From positions 78,035,668 through 78,099,667 of the forward strand of contig NC_133773.1 of the NCBI RefSeq assembly GCF_003597395.2: a stretch of 64,000 nucleotides of DNA. The letters are read 5' to 3'. Position numbers and translations under genes: made by a program. This DNA comes from Chelonoidis abingdonii (Eukaryota > Chordata > Testudines > Testudinidae). Shown here piece after piece: positions 13,156-25,292 of the stretch. Below the pieces are notes generated by a model, which saw nothing but the letters and a program-made list of their open reading frames with translations, had not been told where the DNA came from and ran no database searches. How positions within the stretch are numbered: the stretch's first letter is position 1; each line of letters begins with the position of its first letter.

Positions 13156-13187
13156 AAGATAGGTTGCACTCCTCTCAGATGAGTGCC
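12790..13187. repeat. Same sequence on both sides of a 25-N gap
   Basis: Segment 12790-12971 (182 nt) and segment 13015-13187 (173 nt) start with 'ctctcgtctgg' and end with 'ctcagatgagtgcc'. Between these points they align throughout, with many single-base indels. The left copy carries extra or shifted bases, the pattern of uncorrected long reads. The right copy agrees better with the expected terminal inverted repeat. I read this as an unmerged overlap, not as a biological tandem repeat. Confidence 0.8.
12990..13014. other. Assembly gap (25 N)
   Basis: Exactly 25 unknown bases, a fixed placeholder length. Its flanks overlap each other, so the true gap is probably negative in size. Confidence 0.99.
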
Positions 13188-15369
13188 TTGACCACCAGGC
13201 TCTTGGCTGTTCTCTTATTCCCTGACCAGAAATATTATCCTGGACCTGAGAAACCTTCCCTACAAAAGTTTTTTTTGTCAAAACTGACAAGTTTCAATTT
13301 CAATAAATCATTTAAAAGAAAAAAAAAAAAACTTTGAGAAAAATTCTCCACCAGCTCTACCCAATAGGTCTGACTGATTCAGGTACATACTATTTTCCTT
13401 CAAGAGTTGTGACCAGTGGTAAATAAAGTGACCCAAAATAACCTTTGTAAACCAGAGTAATCTTAACAGTAGGAACAAAGCATAACATAAAAGAAAAGAC
13501 TTTTAAAACAATAGCTAGGCTACATGCATTTCTATTTTACCTAGGATTTATTATCCTGTGTTGAAAGATTAGGAACTATTCACTGCTTCAGACCCCCAGC
13601 AGGATCAAGCTGTTTTTGTGTTAGTCTGTTCCTCAGTTCCCTGACTCTTACCTCTGGACATAGATTGGAACTTTATGTAGTCCTTTTGAACTTTGGGTTT
13701 GTAGTCTGGGCAAACAAATCTTGTAATAATGCTGGAGCTTAGAAGTCGGATGTTCACACTAATAGCTCAGATATTGTCTCTTAATGAACTCCAGGAAGTT
13801 GCTTATCTGGAGTCATTGGGTTGCCTTTCTGCTTATTTCCCAAATGTGCATACAGTAAATATTCGAAGAACTCAACATAGCCGTACAGTAACTAAATTAC
13901 CTATCCTTCGTCCTATAATCTCAGTTAAACAAGGGCCATGAAATCCTGGCCCCACTGAAATAGATGGCAAAACTTTTTTTTGTTTTATTCTTTTGTTTAC
14001 GTCAGTGGGGTCAGGATTTAATCCTAAATATACATCACAGAGCTCTGTCCTGCACTGTGTTGAACACTCAGCTCTGAAATGGCAAACAGTTAAGCACACA
14101 CTTAACTGAAAGCAAGTTAAGTATCCTATTGAATCCAATGGTAGTATAGTGAGCAATTATGCAGGGTCAGAGTTAAGGCTATTTGGTGTGTTATACTTAC
14201 GAATTTCCATAATCTCATTGTTAGTTTGTTTTAAAAAGTGTAATCTTCACTTTGATTTCTGTGACTTTGGGTATTTTGTTTTCTTGTTTATATTATTACA
14301 ACCTTCCTTTATAATAAAGTATTTTACAAACTTAATTCCATCTTAAGGGTTTTTGTCTTGGAGTATTTCCTATGACTTTGGAAAGAGGTCTAGTGCTATT
14401 TTAATTAATTTATTTTCTTTGACGTTAAGTGGGTGAGAGTCTTTAAATTTAATTAAAGTACATTTTTCAGCCTGAAGACCTTCACCCCATACTCAGTAAT
14501 TTATGCACCCCGCCCTGACAGTAGTTTAATTTCTATAGTTTTGAAATAGCTGTAGTTTTTTTTTAGATATGTTATCAACCTCTGGCCCTCAGAATATTAC
14601 TTAGCTTTGTCAAGGGTATTTCATTGGTCTTGCTTAATTTTACTCAGTCTTGAAGGGCTCTCCAGTTCTTTCTGTTCTTAGTGTCTTTAGCTCTATATAA
14701 AGATATTCAGTTCTGAGAGAGCTTTCATTGGTACAGGAAAGATATTTTAAATGTTTTATAAAAAATGCAAGCAAAAATTAGTATGATAAGCATGAGAAAA
14801 GCTTTGATTAACCCATCTCACTCTAGCTCCAGCAATTGTGTGTGTATTTACACTAATACTTTTGACTCAGCTCGGAGGACAATGCTGTGGGATAGAAACC
14901 TTATCCAAACCATGCTGTTATCTCTTCAACTGAGGTGAAAATATTTTTTCTTTTGGATTTTTTTTTTTCATGAGTGCTATCTTTATTTGTGCTTGAACTA
15001 GCTTTCAAACTCAACAGCTTCCCAGGAAATATCATCTTTATTTTTATTTTAAATTTTTACAGAAGCTTTTATGCACTCACTGCCAGTCATTTTGCACCTC
15101 TTAAAATATATAGTTGTTTGAATGGTTATTCTCTTTTGGGTTCTGCAGTTCCTCTTTTTCTTTTTGAACTTTTTTTGATTTATTTTCATTTATGTTTCTG
15201 GGAATCTTCTTCCCATCTATGTAATAAAACATTTTCTATTTGGTGCCCAACCCTGCAGTCCTTACTTAGGTAACACTCCTACAGTAATCTGATGCCCTAA
15301 AGATGGAGACAGGATTTCATTCTTATTCTGGGGACATCTTGTTTACTTATCCAGTCCTACAGATCTAGT
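13188..15369. other. Unassigned non-coding DNA with palindromic repeat scraps
   Basis: Contains an A-run at about 13318-13330 and, at about 14076-14141, a decayed palindrome with 'cagttaagcacacacttaac' and 'attgaatccaatgg' boxes. The rest is T-rich, with no recognisable gene. The 99-codon frame at 14974-15273 is a translation of T-rich DNA and matches nothing I know. Confidence 0.45.
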
Positions 15370-15892
15370 ACAAACATACCTGGGACACTATGTTCAATCC
15401 TCGACAGCACGTTACCAAAAAGATATTGACAAATTGGAGAAAAGAGCAACACACTTAATTCAGGGCAGCATGGCTAAAATCATTGGCTTATGGAGAGTGA
15501 CTAAAATAGTCAAATATGTATATGTGTTGTTTGGCTATGGGACAAAATTGTGATGTGGTAGTGTTACGGGAATATTTTTTTAAATATCTGAGTCGTGTGA
15601 ACACCCAGAAGGGAAGATAGGGGAATAGGATTAATGGGATGAAATTAAGAAATTTAGACTATTAGGAAGTATTCTCTGTCAGTGAGATGTATTAAGGCGT
15701 GGAATAATTTCCAAAGGCAAGTTGTGAAAATCTCATGGGTACTTAAAGTTGGGGTACTTAAAACCACACAGTTTAAAACAACAACAACAACAACAAAACA
15801 CCATCCTAGAAAATCAACTAGAAAATGGCTAATTCTGAATGGGCAGGGAGACTGAATGACCTTTTCCATCTTTTATTCTGTGGGGAAAAAAA
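15370..15892 (+). mobile_element. Old CR1 LINE 3' end
   Basis: The order of motifs is that of the CR1 3' region: 'gagaaaagagcaac', a long decayed middle, 'ggaataatttccaaaggcaa' (compare ggaataaattgcccagggag in the younger copy at 49720), then 'gaatgaccttttccatcttt' and 'ttctgtgg'. It is more diverged than the 48.8-49.9 kb copy and has no readable frame. A (CAA)n stretch at about 15777-15797 lies inside. Confidence 0.6.
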
Positions 15893-17385
15893 AAAAAGGC
15901 CTTTATGGAGACTTTAATATCCATGTCAACATTTTTACTGATTTTCCCCTCCCCCTCTTGAATTTTATCATTTTAATCAATATGAAAATGTCCCTGAAGA
16001 CATTAAATAACACATTCTTCAGCTCATTAACTTCCAGGGTGCATCTGCAGTTACTATTCTATCTTACTTACGATGACCATTAATTGATTTCTTTTTAGCT
16101 CTTTATTTTCCTCTCATGTACCACTACCACACTTCTTCCCTCTGTTGGCATGTTCTCAGTTTTGCTGGTGATTTAATCTCTTATCAAATCAAGAATATGC
16201 TAGGAAGTACACTAATCTGTATAATACTGAATTAACCAGTTTGACTCTAATTTGCCCGGAGAGAGCTTTACAAATTTTTCATTGTTGATCATTGTGGAAT
16301 TTGGCATAAAAGGAAGAACCAATGGCAGGTAACTCATCTTACTAACATTAATTGTTCAACTTGAGATAAATCCATATCATTACTTAAATTAGTGCTAGAA
16401 TTGGGTCTTATTCCTATTGTACAACTATTTTTTTTTTAAATTTGGCAATATTCAGAAATGGGGATTTGGCAAGACCAGCTATATCCCCTGATTTGAACAG
16501 ACATTTAAAAATATAAGTAAAATTTGAGAAATTCAAAGATACTTTTTCTTTTTAACATCTTTATTACAGTCCTGGGTGAATCTTGCTTCCTGTGAAAATG
16601 GCTCTAACAAACTCTGCCAGTGTTTTAAATTCCAGTTCATTCGCTCATTAAAAACAATGTATTAGAGACAAATCCTTTTCTATAGACTTTCTTACACACG
16701 GGATTGCAAATATGAGTTCTTTCAAGAGAATAACAAGCCAGTAATATTTTGCTTTTAGTATATTAAATATGTACTACAACCTGTGCAATTACTGTTACAT
16801 TTTATAGGAGCACTATTGTACATAAAGGGCTAGATTTAGAAAATAATTTAAAAAAATGCTGTAAAGGACTTGTCTGGAGAATCCATATCCAGAAGCAGCA
16901 CAAGTGAAGGATAAAAAATGCTTGAGATGATGGTTTTGAAGGGAGAGTATAAAGAACAGTGTGAAGCTCTTCAAAATGAAATTTAATCTGATCTAAAATG
17001 TTAATATAATATAACACTTCACATTCATGTGCTGCAGTGGAACATCTGTTATACACAATTAATAATGATGCCAAATGTGGGTGGTTTGTGGTATGGGGTG
17101 GTTTTTTTTGTTTTTGTTTTTGTTTTGTTTTTTTGACTCTCCAACATTTCTAATCTATTTTGTAAAAGCTTCTCTTTACAAAACTTAAAATATGGGTCAA
17201 ATTTGATGCAACAGTGTTTCTTTATGGAAAAAAAAACCCTTTATTTTTGTATAAACATTTCCTCACGTTGGCCCCAATTCACTTTAAGCACAGGGTTAAA
17301 TCCATTCCTGTTCAAATAAGAGAGTGCTGAGTTGAGGTCTATGCCTGCTGTTTAGAAGCAACAATTATTAAGGAGGGAAGATCAC
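15893..17385. other. Unassigned AT-rich DNA
   Basis: Contains a T/G-rich simple stretch at 17101-17135. No recognisable repeat or gene. Confidence 0.45.
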
Positions 17386-18508
17386 TGTGACGCATAGGCC
17401 CCTTGGCAAAGGGCCCCCAGTTCTTTGCAAACAACTCTTGTCTCAGTTGTTTACTGGGTATTAGGTGTTACCCTTCATGAACAAAGGTGTCTATTGAAAA
17501 CTTGCAAGTTATAGATGTTTATAATCATGGCATGATGTGTGCTCAGCTAATATTTAAGGAATAATGTAACTATATTGAAGTTTATGCCCTTGTGGTCTTA
17601 AGGTTAAAAGGAGTCTTCAGGGAGTGATATTACTAGGTGATGACCTACTCATGCAGGAAGGAGTTGTCAACCCTCCCAGGCTAACCAGTGATGTAAGCAA
17701 GGCTAAGTTATCTACCACTGTCCCATCCCAGAACACTCAATGGAAACCTATCAAAGACAACTGCAAACAATCAAAACCAATGGAAGGTAAAAAAGGGACA
17801 TTTTGACAGACAGGGGATTACCCTGCCTTGAATAGGGACAGAAAACTGTTTCAGTATAACAGAGTGGGAAAAGACACTGTGGATCCATTCATTGAGGAGA
17901 CATCTTGTTGAATGAAGGTGTTTTTCATGAAGAATTGAATCCTAGTTCCTGTAAAGCCAGTCAGCTCTGCAACATACTGAACTATTTTTCGGGGAGGAAT
18001 ATACTTTATTAAGAGTTACCTTTTGTGTCTAATAAAGTGTAGGCCCTAATTCATGCTTTGTGATTTTTGTTGTTGTTGTTTTGTATTGTAAACAATTGTT
18101 TCCATCATTTTCTCTTCTTTCTAGTGGAATCTCTGTTCTTAGTTAAATAAACCTTATTTCTTTCATCACAAGTGCTGTGTGTTATGCAGGAGCAATGGTT
18201 TATGGTGACACTGGTAAACTGGGATACACTATTCCTTTGGGGGCAGAGGATTTGGGATTTCTGAGAGTAGCCACTGTCAAGGGATGGATAGCACAGAGGA
18301 ATACTTCAAGGGGGACTCAAATATTGGAGTGTGCCTCTTGTTAACCTGCAAGGCATAGACAGGTGTGGCATAGTCCAGAGGTGAGTGAGTGTTAGCTTTC
18401 TAATACCATTAGCCTTTCAGCCACTCCGTCACCACAAGTCAAGGCTCTCCCACGCTGAGGCAGTAGGTAACAAAGTGACTTAGTCCTGGGTGCCTTGAGA
18501 ACATCACA
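17386..18508 (+). mobile_element. LTR-like unit, about 1.1 kb
   Basis: The proposed ends are TGTGACG at the left and CATCACA at the right, a short inverted TGTGA/TCACA pair with TG...CA termini. Two AATAAA signals lie near 18031 and 18147. The last 330 bp align in order with the end of the segment at 45133-45468 (shared words include 'gctgtgt', 'tgcttcaa/tacttcaa', 'ttaacctg.aaggca', 'gaggcagt', 'catcaca'). No convincing 5-bp target duplication (atcac versus acaac). It lacks gag/pol frames. Probably a solo LTR; family unassigned. Confidence 0.5.
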
Positions 18509-21484
18509 ACAACATTAGAATGTGACAACCTCATTGAAAATATGCTATTGTAACATCTACCAGGCACATAGGATGGAGGAGTGAAGAGAGGAATTTGAGT
18601 CTATTCTATTTTTTTTTAAATAGGTTGCATACTAATTGAAATCTATTCCTCTGACTAAACGAAAATAGATTCTATAGCTCTCCCAGGCACTTTTGGTAGG
18701 CACAGTGAATCAGGGAACAAGAAACATCTCATGAAACTTTAACCATGTAATTTCTCCCAGTGAGCTGTTTATCTTGAAACTTGAACTACTCCATAAAAGC
18801 CATTTTTTAAAATGTTTCAGACATCCAGATAGTGCAAAAAAAGGCTGGTGTGCTCTGCATCCATACTGGCTTACACATGTAATATCCACTACTCTAATCT
18901 GATATTTCCAGATTTTTTTTTAATTCATACAGAAATCTAGTGTTTCGACAGAAGTTTTCCAGCTTTCTGAAAGACACAAATGAAATTATTAAATTTTCGG
19001 TATTAGCTCTAGAGGAAGAGTTACTACATGTGTCTCAAGGTGTTGATCTCCTCTTTAAGCCCACCCTCTGGATAACACGTGCAGGTAAAACCTTTGTCTT
19101 GTCAGAATTTAATGATTCTCTTTTGAGACACTTGGATTCTGGAGAAAATATCAGTTCAATCAGCTCACTATCATTCAATTTCAATAATCCTGAAGACTCC
19201 AGGAAAGTCATCATAGCAAAATGAAAACGTATTTCTCAGGCAATCCCTGAGACAAGCTGATAGGAGAAGTTCAAAAAGGACAGCAGTGGAGAGGTGTATC
19301 CATATGAAGCAGGCAGTGTTGCTATTAGCTCTGTAGAGTAATAGTGTGTTGTTTGTCTATTTTGTCTTTCCTTTGCTTTCCTTTGCATTAAGGCATCTTT
19401 CAATGTAATGGCTTTTTCATACAGTCAACAATATTATTGTAATAGAATTTGAGGTATGGCACTGTCTGGTCCATATCCAGAGAGATGCTGCTGTCTTTCT
19501 CATTCTCGAGGGAAAGGCTGAAGTGAAATGTCTGTGACATCCTGATTGCTGGCCTTAGATTAAAAGTTTAGCAGTAGGATCAGCTACTAAGGATAGCAAT
19601 GACAATAAGCTGGTATATATGAGGTGCTGGGAGAACAAATACTGATACAGTAGAACTGGTCATCTTTTTCCAGAGCTCTACCAATAACATCTGAACCTAG
19701 CCAAGTGCAGCAATGACCAATCAAGGAGACATAGTGCTTTTTTAAAAAAAAGTAATTGTACTAATCAGGAATATTTTTATCAACTCCTTGTAAATTTTTT
19801 AGTATACAAAATATTCAGAAGAGAAAACACAACCTATGTTTTAGACACAGCTTTTGGTAAAATTGGTTGTCTTAACTTGGAGCCCAACCTCATAAGCTTG
19901 CATCTTCTATATTTCCAGCTAAGAACTCTCTTCAGTTTCCTGCCTCTGGATCCCTTACCCCCTTGAAGTATGAATTTCATTTGATTTTCACTGATTCCTT
20001 CTAATGCTTTTTTGTATGCTTTAGCAAGGCATCTGTGATATCTGGGTAGTGCATGCATGGTTTGGACTGGGATACAGAGAAATGCTGGTGTATAAGAAAC
20101 AACAAAGAGTGGCTCCTTGCAGATTTTTCACACACACAAGATGGAGAAGACCTCCTTGATAGGTGAAGTATCCTGGCTCTTGGAACCCAGAGTTGGCGGG
20201 GGGTGGGCGGGAACTAGAACACAGGAATCTTATAAAGCATTCTATGTGTGGCCATAGTCAGCTGACCCATTTCTGATGAGCACAGTGATGTGATGAGTCA
20301 GAGATGGGGAAGCAATCTCTATGTTTGACACTTATTATCAAACTGAATTTTTTTTTTTGGTTAACCTGCAAGTTAACAATTTTTTTAATTATAGAAATTC
20401 CACTGCCTGTTCCTTTTCAATATTGTTGTATAAAATGTATGTCTATTCCTTTCACTTTCAGGTTTTACATTTTCATAAACTATCAAAAGAATCCAAAGTA
20501 GTCTAGTGGGGCTTCATGCTTTCACTACTCATGTCACAAAACCAGAAGTTTAAGCTAAACAGGAAGGGGGGTGGACTATGAAGTGGAAAGTTGGCATCTT
20601 AAAAATTGCAGAGCAACCTCACAGCCATCATTTATAATTAGTATCACCAACAGAATTTCAATTCAGACTGTTATAAATAAAAGATACAGTTAATTTGTTG
20701 TTCAAATTACTGGAAATGTCCCTACCAGGGGCAGTCTGCATAATTCCTGGCTTGACTGATAGGTTGGTAATGACGACAGCTCAGGCATTTAAATGAAATG
20801 GTTTTTATCCTTTTTCTGCCTCCCTGCCAGGTTGGAGTCCTGGATCCACACCCCATTCCTAACAAAGATTTGTTTTTTGCTGACTGACTTGTAGATAGAT
20901 ATTTACCATAATGGTGGTTTATCTCCTGTACAATCTGAATGATTTATACAACACCCTCTGTCACACAGTAACTAAGGAGCTGCAGAGAGAACTAGCTCAA
21001 GCATATGACTATTGTGCTACTAACTGTTACAGTATTTGTTGGAATACTAACACCCTTTCTGTAAAATAAAACCTTAAACTCTGACACTTTATTTGTATTA
21101 TGGAATCTAGTACAAGACACATTAGGGAACTAGTTAGTTTCATTGGGTGAGTGTCCTATCAGAATCTGCTCAGACATCTTACTTTTTCTCTGAGGCTTTG
21201 TCTCTGAGGCACCATACCCACTCATCCTTGGTACCCTCGTTTATAAAATGTTGACAAGGTAATACAGTCTGTGGCTCTATTACCTTTTGTGTGGAGTCTT
21301 TTCAAGTCATAGAACCATCACCACAACCCCTAGCGGAAGGTGGTGGTGGGTGAGTAGCTACCATGGTAAACCCTGCATCATGACTGTGCTGGACCTGTAC
21401 AGTTAAGGAATTGGGTAGACCTGTATGAAAATGTAGAAGCAAAGGGCCTAAACATAGCTGGTTTCTGGTGCATATTAGGGGCAT
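18509..21484. other. Unassigned non-coding DNA
   Basis: No recognised repeat. Holds the 94-codon frame at 18940-19224, listed separately. A 74-codon minus frame at 19834-20058 is basic but unrecognised and probably chance. Confidence 0.4.
18940..19224 (+). other. Unrecognised 94-codon open frame
   Basis: The frame starts with ATG and encodes 94 residues of ordinary, mixed composition (charged and hydrophobic residues in alternation, no low-complexity run). That is unusual for AT-rich chance frames. It contains the stretch ALEEELLHVSQGVDLLF. I recognise no domain, see no signal peptide or membrane segment, and see no clear splice sites. It could be a piece of an unrecognised transposon protein, a single exon, or chance. 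Confidence 0.15.
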
Positions 21485-21601
21485 CAGGATGGTTCTAGGC
21501 ACTAGCAAAACAAGCATGTGCTTGGGGCGGCACAATTCCAGGGGTGGCATTCCAGTTTTTTTTTCCCCCTTGGGGCACCAAAAAACATACAGCCGGCCCT
21601 G
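21485..21601. mobile_element. hAT-type element scrap, 117 bp
   Basis: The right end AGCCGGCCCTG and left CAGGATGGTTCTAGG correspond to the terminal repeats of the GC-rich element at 62277-62549 (CAGGGCCAGCTCTAG...GAGCCGGCCCTG). It also shares the internal word 'gcttggggcggca'. The flanking octamers are poorly conserved, so this is an older or internally deleted copy. Confidence 0.55.
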
Positions 21602-22124
21602 GGGAACCAGTATTGCATTCTTTTGCTCTCTGTTTAGCTCAGCATCTTAGTTACGGTAAAGAATAAAAGTGAAGGTTTGCTGAAGCAACTTGATTTCTCT
21701 TCCCTGTTTTTACTCACTTCACTTTTATTTTTTTTAACTTCTTGCAAACTCATTCCAAACACATCAGTGAAGCATGACAGCAGCCCTGGAGTTTACAACA
21801 AACCATTTACCTAGAAAGAGTGAACAAAATTCCCAGCCAAGATTTACAACTCACCCCAGAATATTTTGCTGATTCTTAATATGCAACCAAACTTGGCACA
21901 TTCTTAGTGGACAGCCAAATATATTATCAAGAACCCACCCAACCAAGGCTGGATAACAGTCTAAAAATAGCATGTATTGACTGGGTGCTCCATCGAATGA
22001 ATAACTCTGGCAACTGCTGAGAGCGCTTAGAGCAAAAAAGTGTTTGGATAGAGCTGGTCAGATAGTTTGTTGTGAACACTTTAGCTGTTGAATTTAGCTC
22101 TTTCTTCTGTTTGCAAACATCCGG

Positions 22125-23065
22125 TGTCATAAGTAGATAGGTAAGGTAAGGGTTAATTTTCTTTTACCTGTAAAGGGGGAACAAAGGGGGAACCAAACAC
22201 CTGACCAGAGGACCAATCAGAGAACTGGATTTTTTTAAAAGTAAGGTTGGGAACCTCTGGAGTTTTTGGGCTTTGTTCTGTGTCTTTTGCTTTCTCGGCT
22301 GTGAGTTAAACAAGCCTTTTATTCTAAACTCCATCTTCTTTCACAATACGTACTATCAAGTGTGAGTACAAAGGAAACCAAGTAATCGGCTGTGTGTGCT
22401 TTGATTTGTATTTACATGGGTGTTGATTTGCTGGACTGGTTTAATTGGGCTTCTTTACATCAGACTGTTTATTCTATTTTTCTTATAAGCAAGAGCCTGT
22501 ATTTGATCTCTTAATGCCGTATTATTGTTCTGTATTTTTTCTTTTTTTTATATTAAAGTGTTTTTTTAAAACTTGTGGAAGTTTCTTTTCCAGTGAGCAA
22601 GGGGAGAGGACTTTCTGTGCCCGAGTCTGTTACAATCTCTGTGACAGGCTGGGAGGGCGGGAAAGTTACGGGGAGAAGAGAGATATAGAGTCAGCTCTGT
22701 TCCCTGGTGCTTAAGGCTTGTCTCTTTGGAGAGACGGAGACCAGTTTCTTGGTATTGTCATGTAAAGAGATTGCATCAATCCCCTCAGAGCGGAACAACG
22801 GAGAGAGAGGGAGGAGGGAGGGGAGATCATTCCTTTGTCGATAGACTCATACTTCTGAGTCTTGGGGGTCCTCCCCGGGAAAGTTGGGGAGGCCAGAGAG
22901 GGGGGTCCCCCCCAAGGAATTTGGGAGAACCCAGGCTGATAGTAGCCTCAATACTATCTGGGGCAGCGAAATAAGATCCAAGCTGGGTATAAGCTTGGGG
23001 AGGTTCACAGTAAGCACCCAGATTTTGTACGCTAAAGTCCAGATTTGGGACAGACGTTTACCACA
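22125..23065 (+). mobile_element. Solo LTR, about 941 bp
   Basis: It begins TGTCATAAGTAG and ends TTTACCACA (TG...CA). Flanking pentamers are tccgg (22120-22124) and tccag (23066-23070), a 4 of 5 match. A CCAAT box (gaccaatcag) near 22210 and an ATTAAA signal near 22552 fit a U3-R-U5 arrangement on the plus strand. The 3' third is purine- and GC-rich. No internal coding region adjoins it. Confidence 0.7.
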
Positions 23066-23897
23066 TCCAGCGAGTAGGATTTTGAAGAATGTGTCCATTA
23101 TTTGAAATTGTCTGGTGAATACTTTATGAGAACATATTTTTTTCTATGGATTATTCACAGTGAGCATTGAGATACTGCAGTGCTGGGTGTCATATAAGAA
23201 TTTGGATAGAATAGAAAATTGTTTGCTTGAATGTGTCTTGACACTAATAGTATTTACAATTCACTGTTCATGCTGGGTGGTTGGTCAACGGTGCTGTTTC
23301 TATTCCCTAGCCTTCCATAAACAGGAGTGCCTGAAGGAATCATTGATGCTTCGATTCTCTCATGAAGTAGGAACACTTTAAGGTATGAGAGAGTCATAGC
23401 AAGAGATGATAAAGGCTAGCAATTCTACAGCATTTAATACCTTTTTCTGTTATTTACAAGAAAAATGTCGTATTTGGCAGGCTACATGTGTTCATTCAAG
23501 ATTGAAAAACCTGTATTTCTTCCAATTTGTGAAAGATCTGAAAGTTCAGACAAGATACTCCCATTTATGTATGTAGGGGCTATTGCCAAGGATTTGGTCA
23601 CTTTTCTCTTTTGCTATCATCAGATTAATTGCCTTTTAGCCCAGGCTCTGCTGGAGGACTTTGGAAGCTGCTGTGTATGCTTCATTCTGTAGACAATACA
23701 CTGTTTCATCTATTTGCCCAGCATGTGAAGTGAATGCAGTGGCTCTCTGTTTTACATCACCTTGTCACCTGGTACCCCGGCCATCCATCCCCCCTTGACA
23801 CTTATGGTACATTCATTAACCCCACATGAAAAATGTAAAACTGGAAATTATATTACAATTATAAATGATATAGTATTCTATTTCTGTGTATATATGG

Positions 23898-24768
23898 CAG
23901 GGGTCAGCAACCTACGGCATGTGTGCCAAACACGACACGCAAGCTGATTTTTGAGCGGCATGCTGCTGCCTGCTGCAGGCCCGGCCCCCAGCCCCACTCA
24001 GTCCCCCCACCCACCGCTCTCCCCTGTGGGCATCAAGAAACTAATAATCACTTACAAAATTTTTGTGCATATTTTCTTGCTTGCATAAAACAATCCATTT
24101 CTGAGTGTGCTGCTTTTCTGCCCCTCCTCCTCCCCTTCCCTGTTTCGATCAGCTGATGGCCCTTGTGAGGGGGAGGGGCAAGAGTGGCAGCGTGCTCGGC
24201 TGCTCCGTAGAGGAGGCAGAGAAGATGGGGATGGGGCCTTGGAGAAGGGGGTGGAACAGGGAATATCCCTTTCAGCCCCCTGCCATGTGCCGCTCAGGAT
24301 GGGGGGCTGGGAGCACCCCCATGAGCAGAGCAGCCTAGCCCTCTGCCCAGATCCTTGAACCCTCCCCACACCCAGCCTTCTTCCCTACACTCACAACACC
24401 CCAACTGCCCTCTTCCCTGAACCCCCCCCCCACAGCCTTCTGCCTTGAACCCCTCCCGCCAGGTCTGGGGTCCCGGCCGCAGGCCTTGCTCAGCCTGCTG
24501 CCAGCCTAGCTGAACAGAACCCCAGGCTGGCAGTGAGCTGAGCAGGCTGGTGGCTTAAGATCAGCATTTTCATTTAATTTTAATGAAGCTTCTTAAACAT
24601 TTTGAAAACCTTGTTTACTTTACATACAACAATAGTTTAGTTATATAATATAGACTTACAGAATGAGACTTTCTAAAAACTTTAATGTATTACTGGCAAG
24701 CAAAACCTTAAATTACAGTGAATAAATGAAGACTTGGCACATCACTTCTGAAAAGTTGCCAACCCCTG
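23898..24768 (-). mobile_element. hAT element, 871 bp, longer relative of two MITEs
   Basis: Ends CAGGGGTCAGCAACC and GTTGCCAACCCCTG form inverted repeats. The flanking octamers atatatgg (23890-23897) and agatatgg (24769-24776) match at 7 of 8, as expected for hAT. The terminal ~230 bp at the right are the reverse complement of the body of the short copies at 44050-44361 and 52833-53150 (shared 'gaagcttcttaaacatttt', 'actggcaagcaaaaccttaa'). The extra GC-rich interior (about 23960-24540) is absent from the short copies. No intact transposase. Open frames here are translations of GC-rich non-coding sequence. Confidence 0.8.
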
Positions 24769-25292
24769 AGATATGGTTTGATAAGTATTTGAAGGGAAAA
24801 AAGTCTCTTGTGCTTTTGTCTTATTGAGATCATCTAGAGGCTGGTACAGATAAGCCAGAGTAAACTCCTCTTTTGCTTAATAGAACTCTGTCAGTAAAAG
24901 CTGATTTCTGAGAGGAGAGTGGTAACTGACTGCAGGAGTACAGCCAGCAGTCTCTCTGCAGCTGAGTGGCAGCATGGGAGGAGTAGACAGAAGGTTAACT
25001 GCTGGGGACAAACAATACAAAAAATGCTGTAAATAGAACTTGGTTTTAGTAGAGACTGCCAATTAGTCAATAACGTTAAAGCGATCTGAGGTGATGATTC
25101 CTGAAGGCTTGGTTGCCATTGAAATTGGGGAAAGAGGGAAAAGAGAAATTGTCAGTCAGTTGGAAGCCATGGGATTGCTCGAAGATCTACGTAAAGGCTC
25201 TGGCTATAATTACTGCCCTATCTGCATTATGCCTACACTACAAGCTAGGGCTCAACACAAGCTAGCACGAGTGTAAGCATAGTCAGGATGAG

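Noticed and set aside
23923..24369. Overlapping frames on both strands rich in proline, serine and glycine
   Set aside because: They are inside the GC-rich core of the 871-bp hAT element and match no transposase motif.
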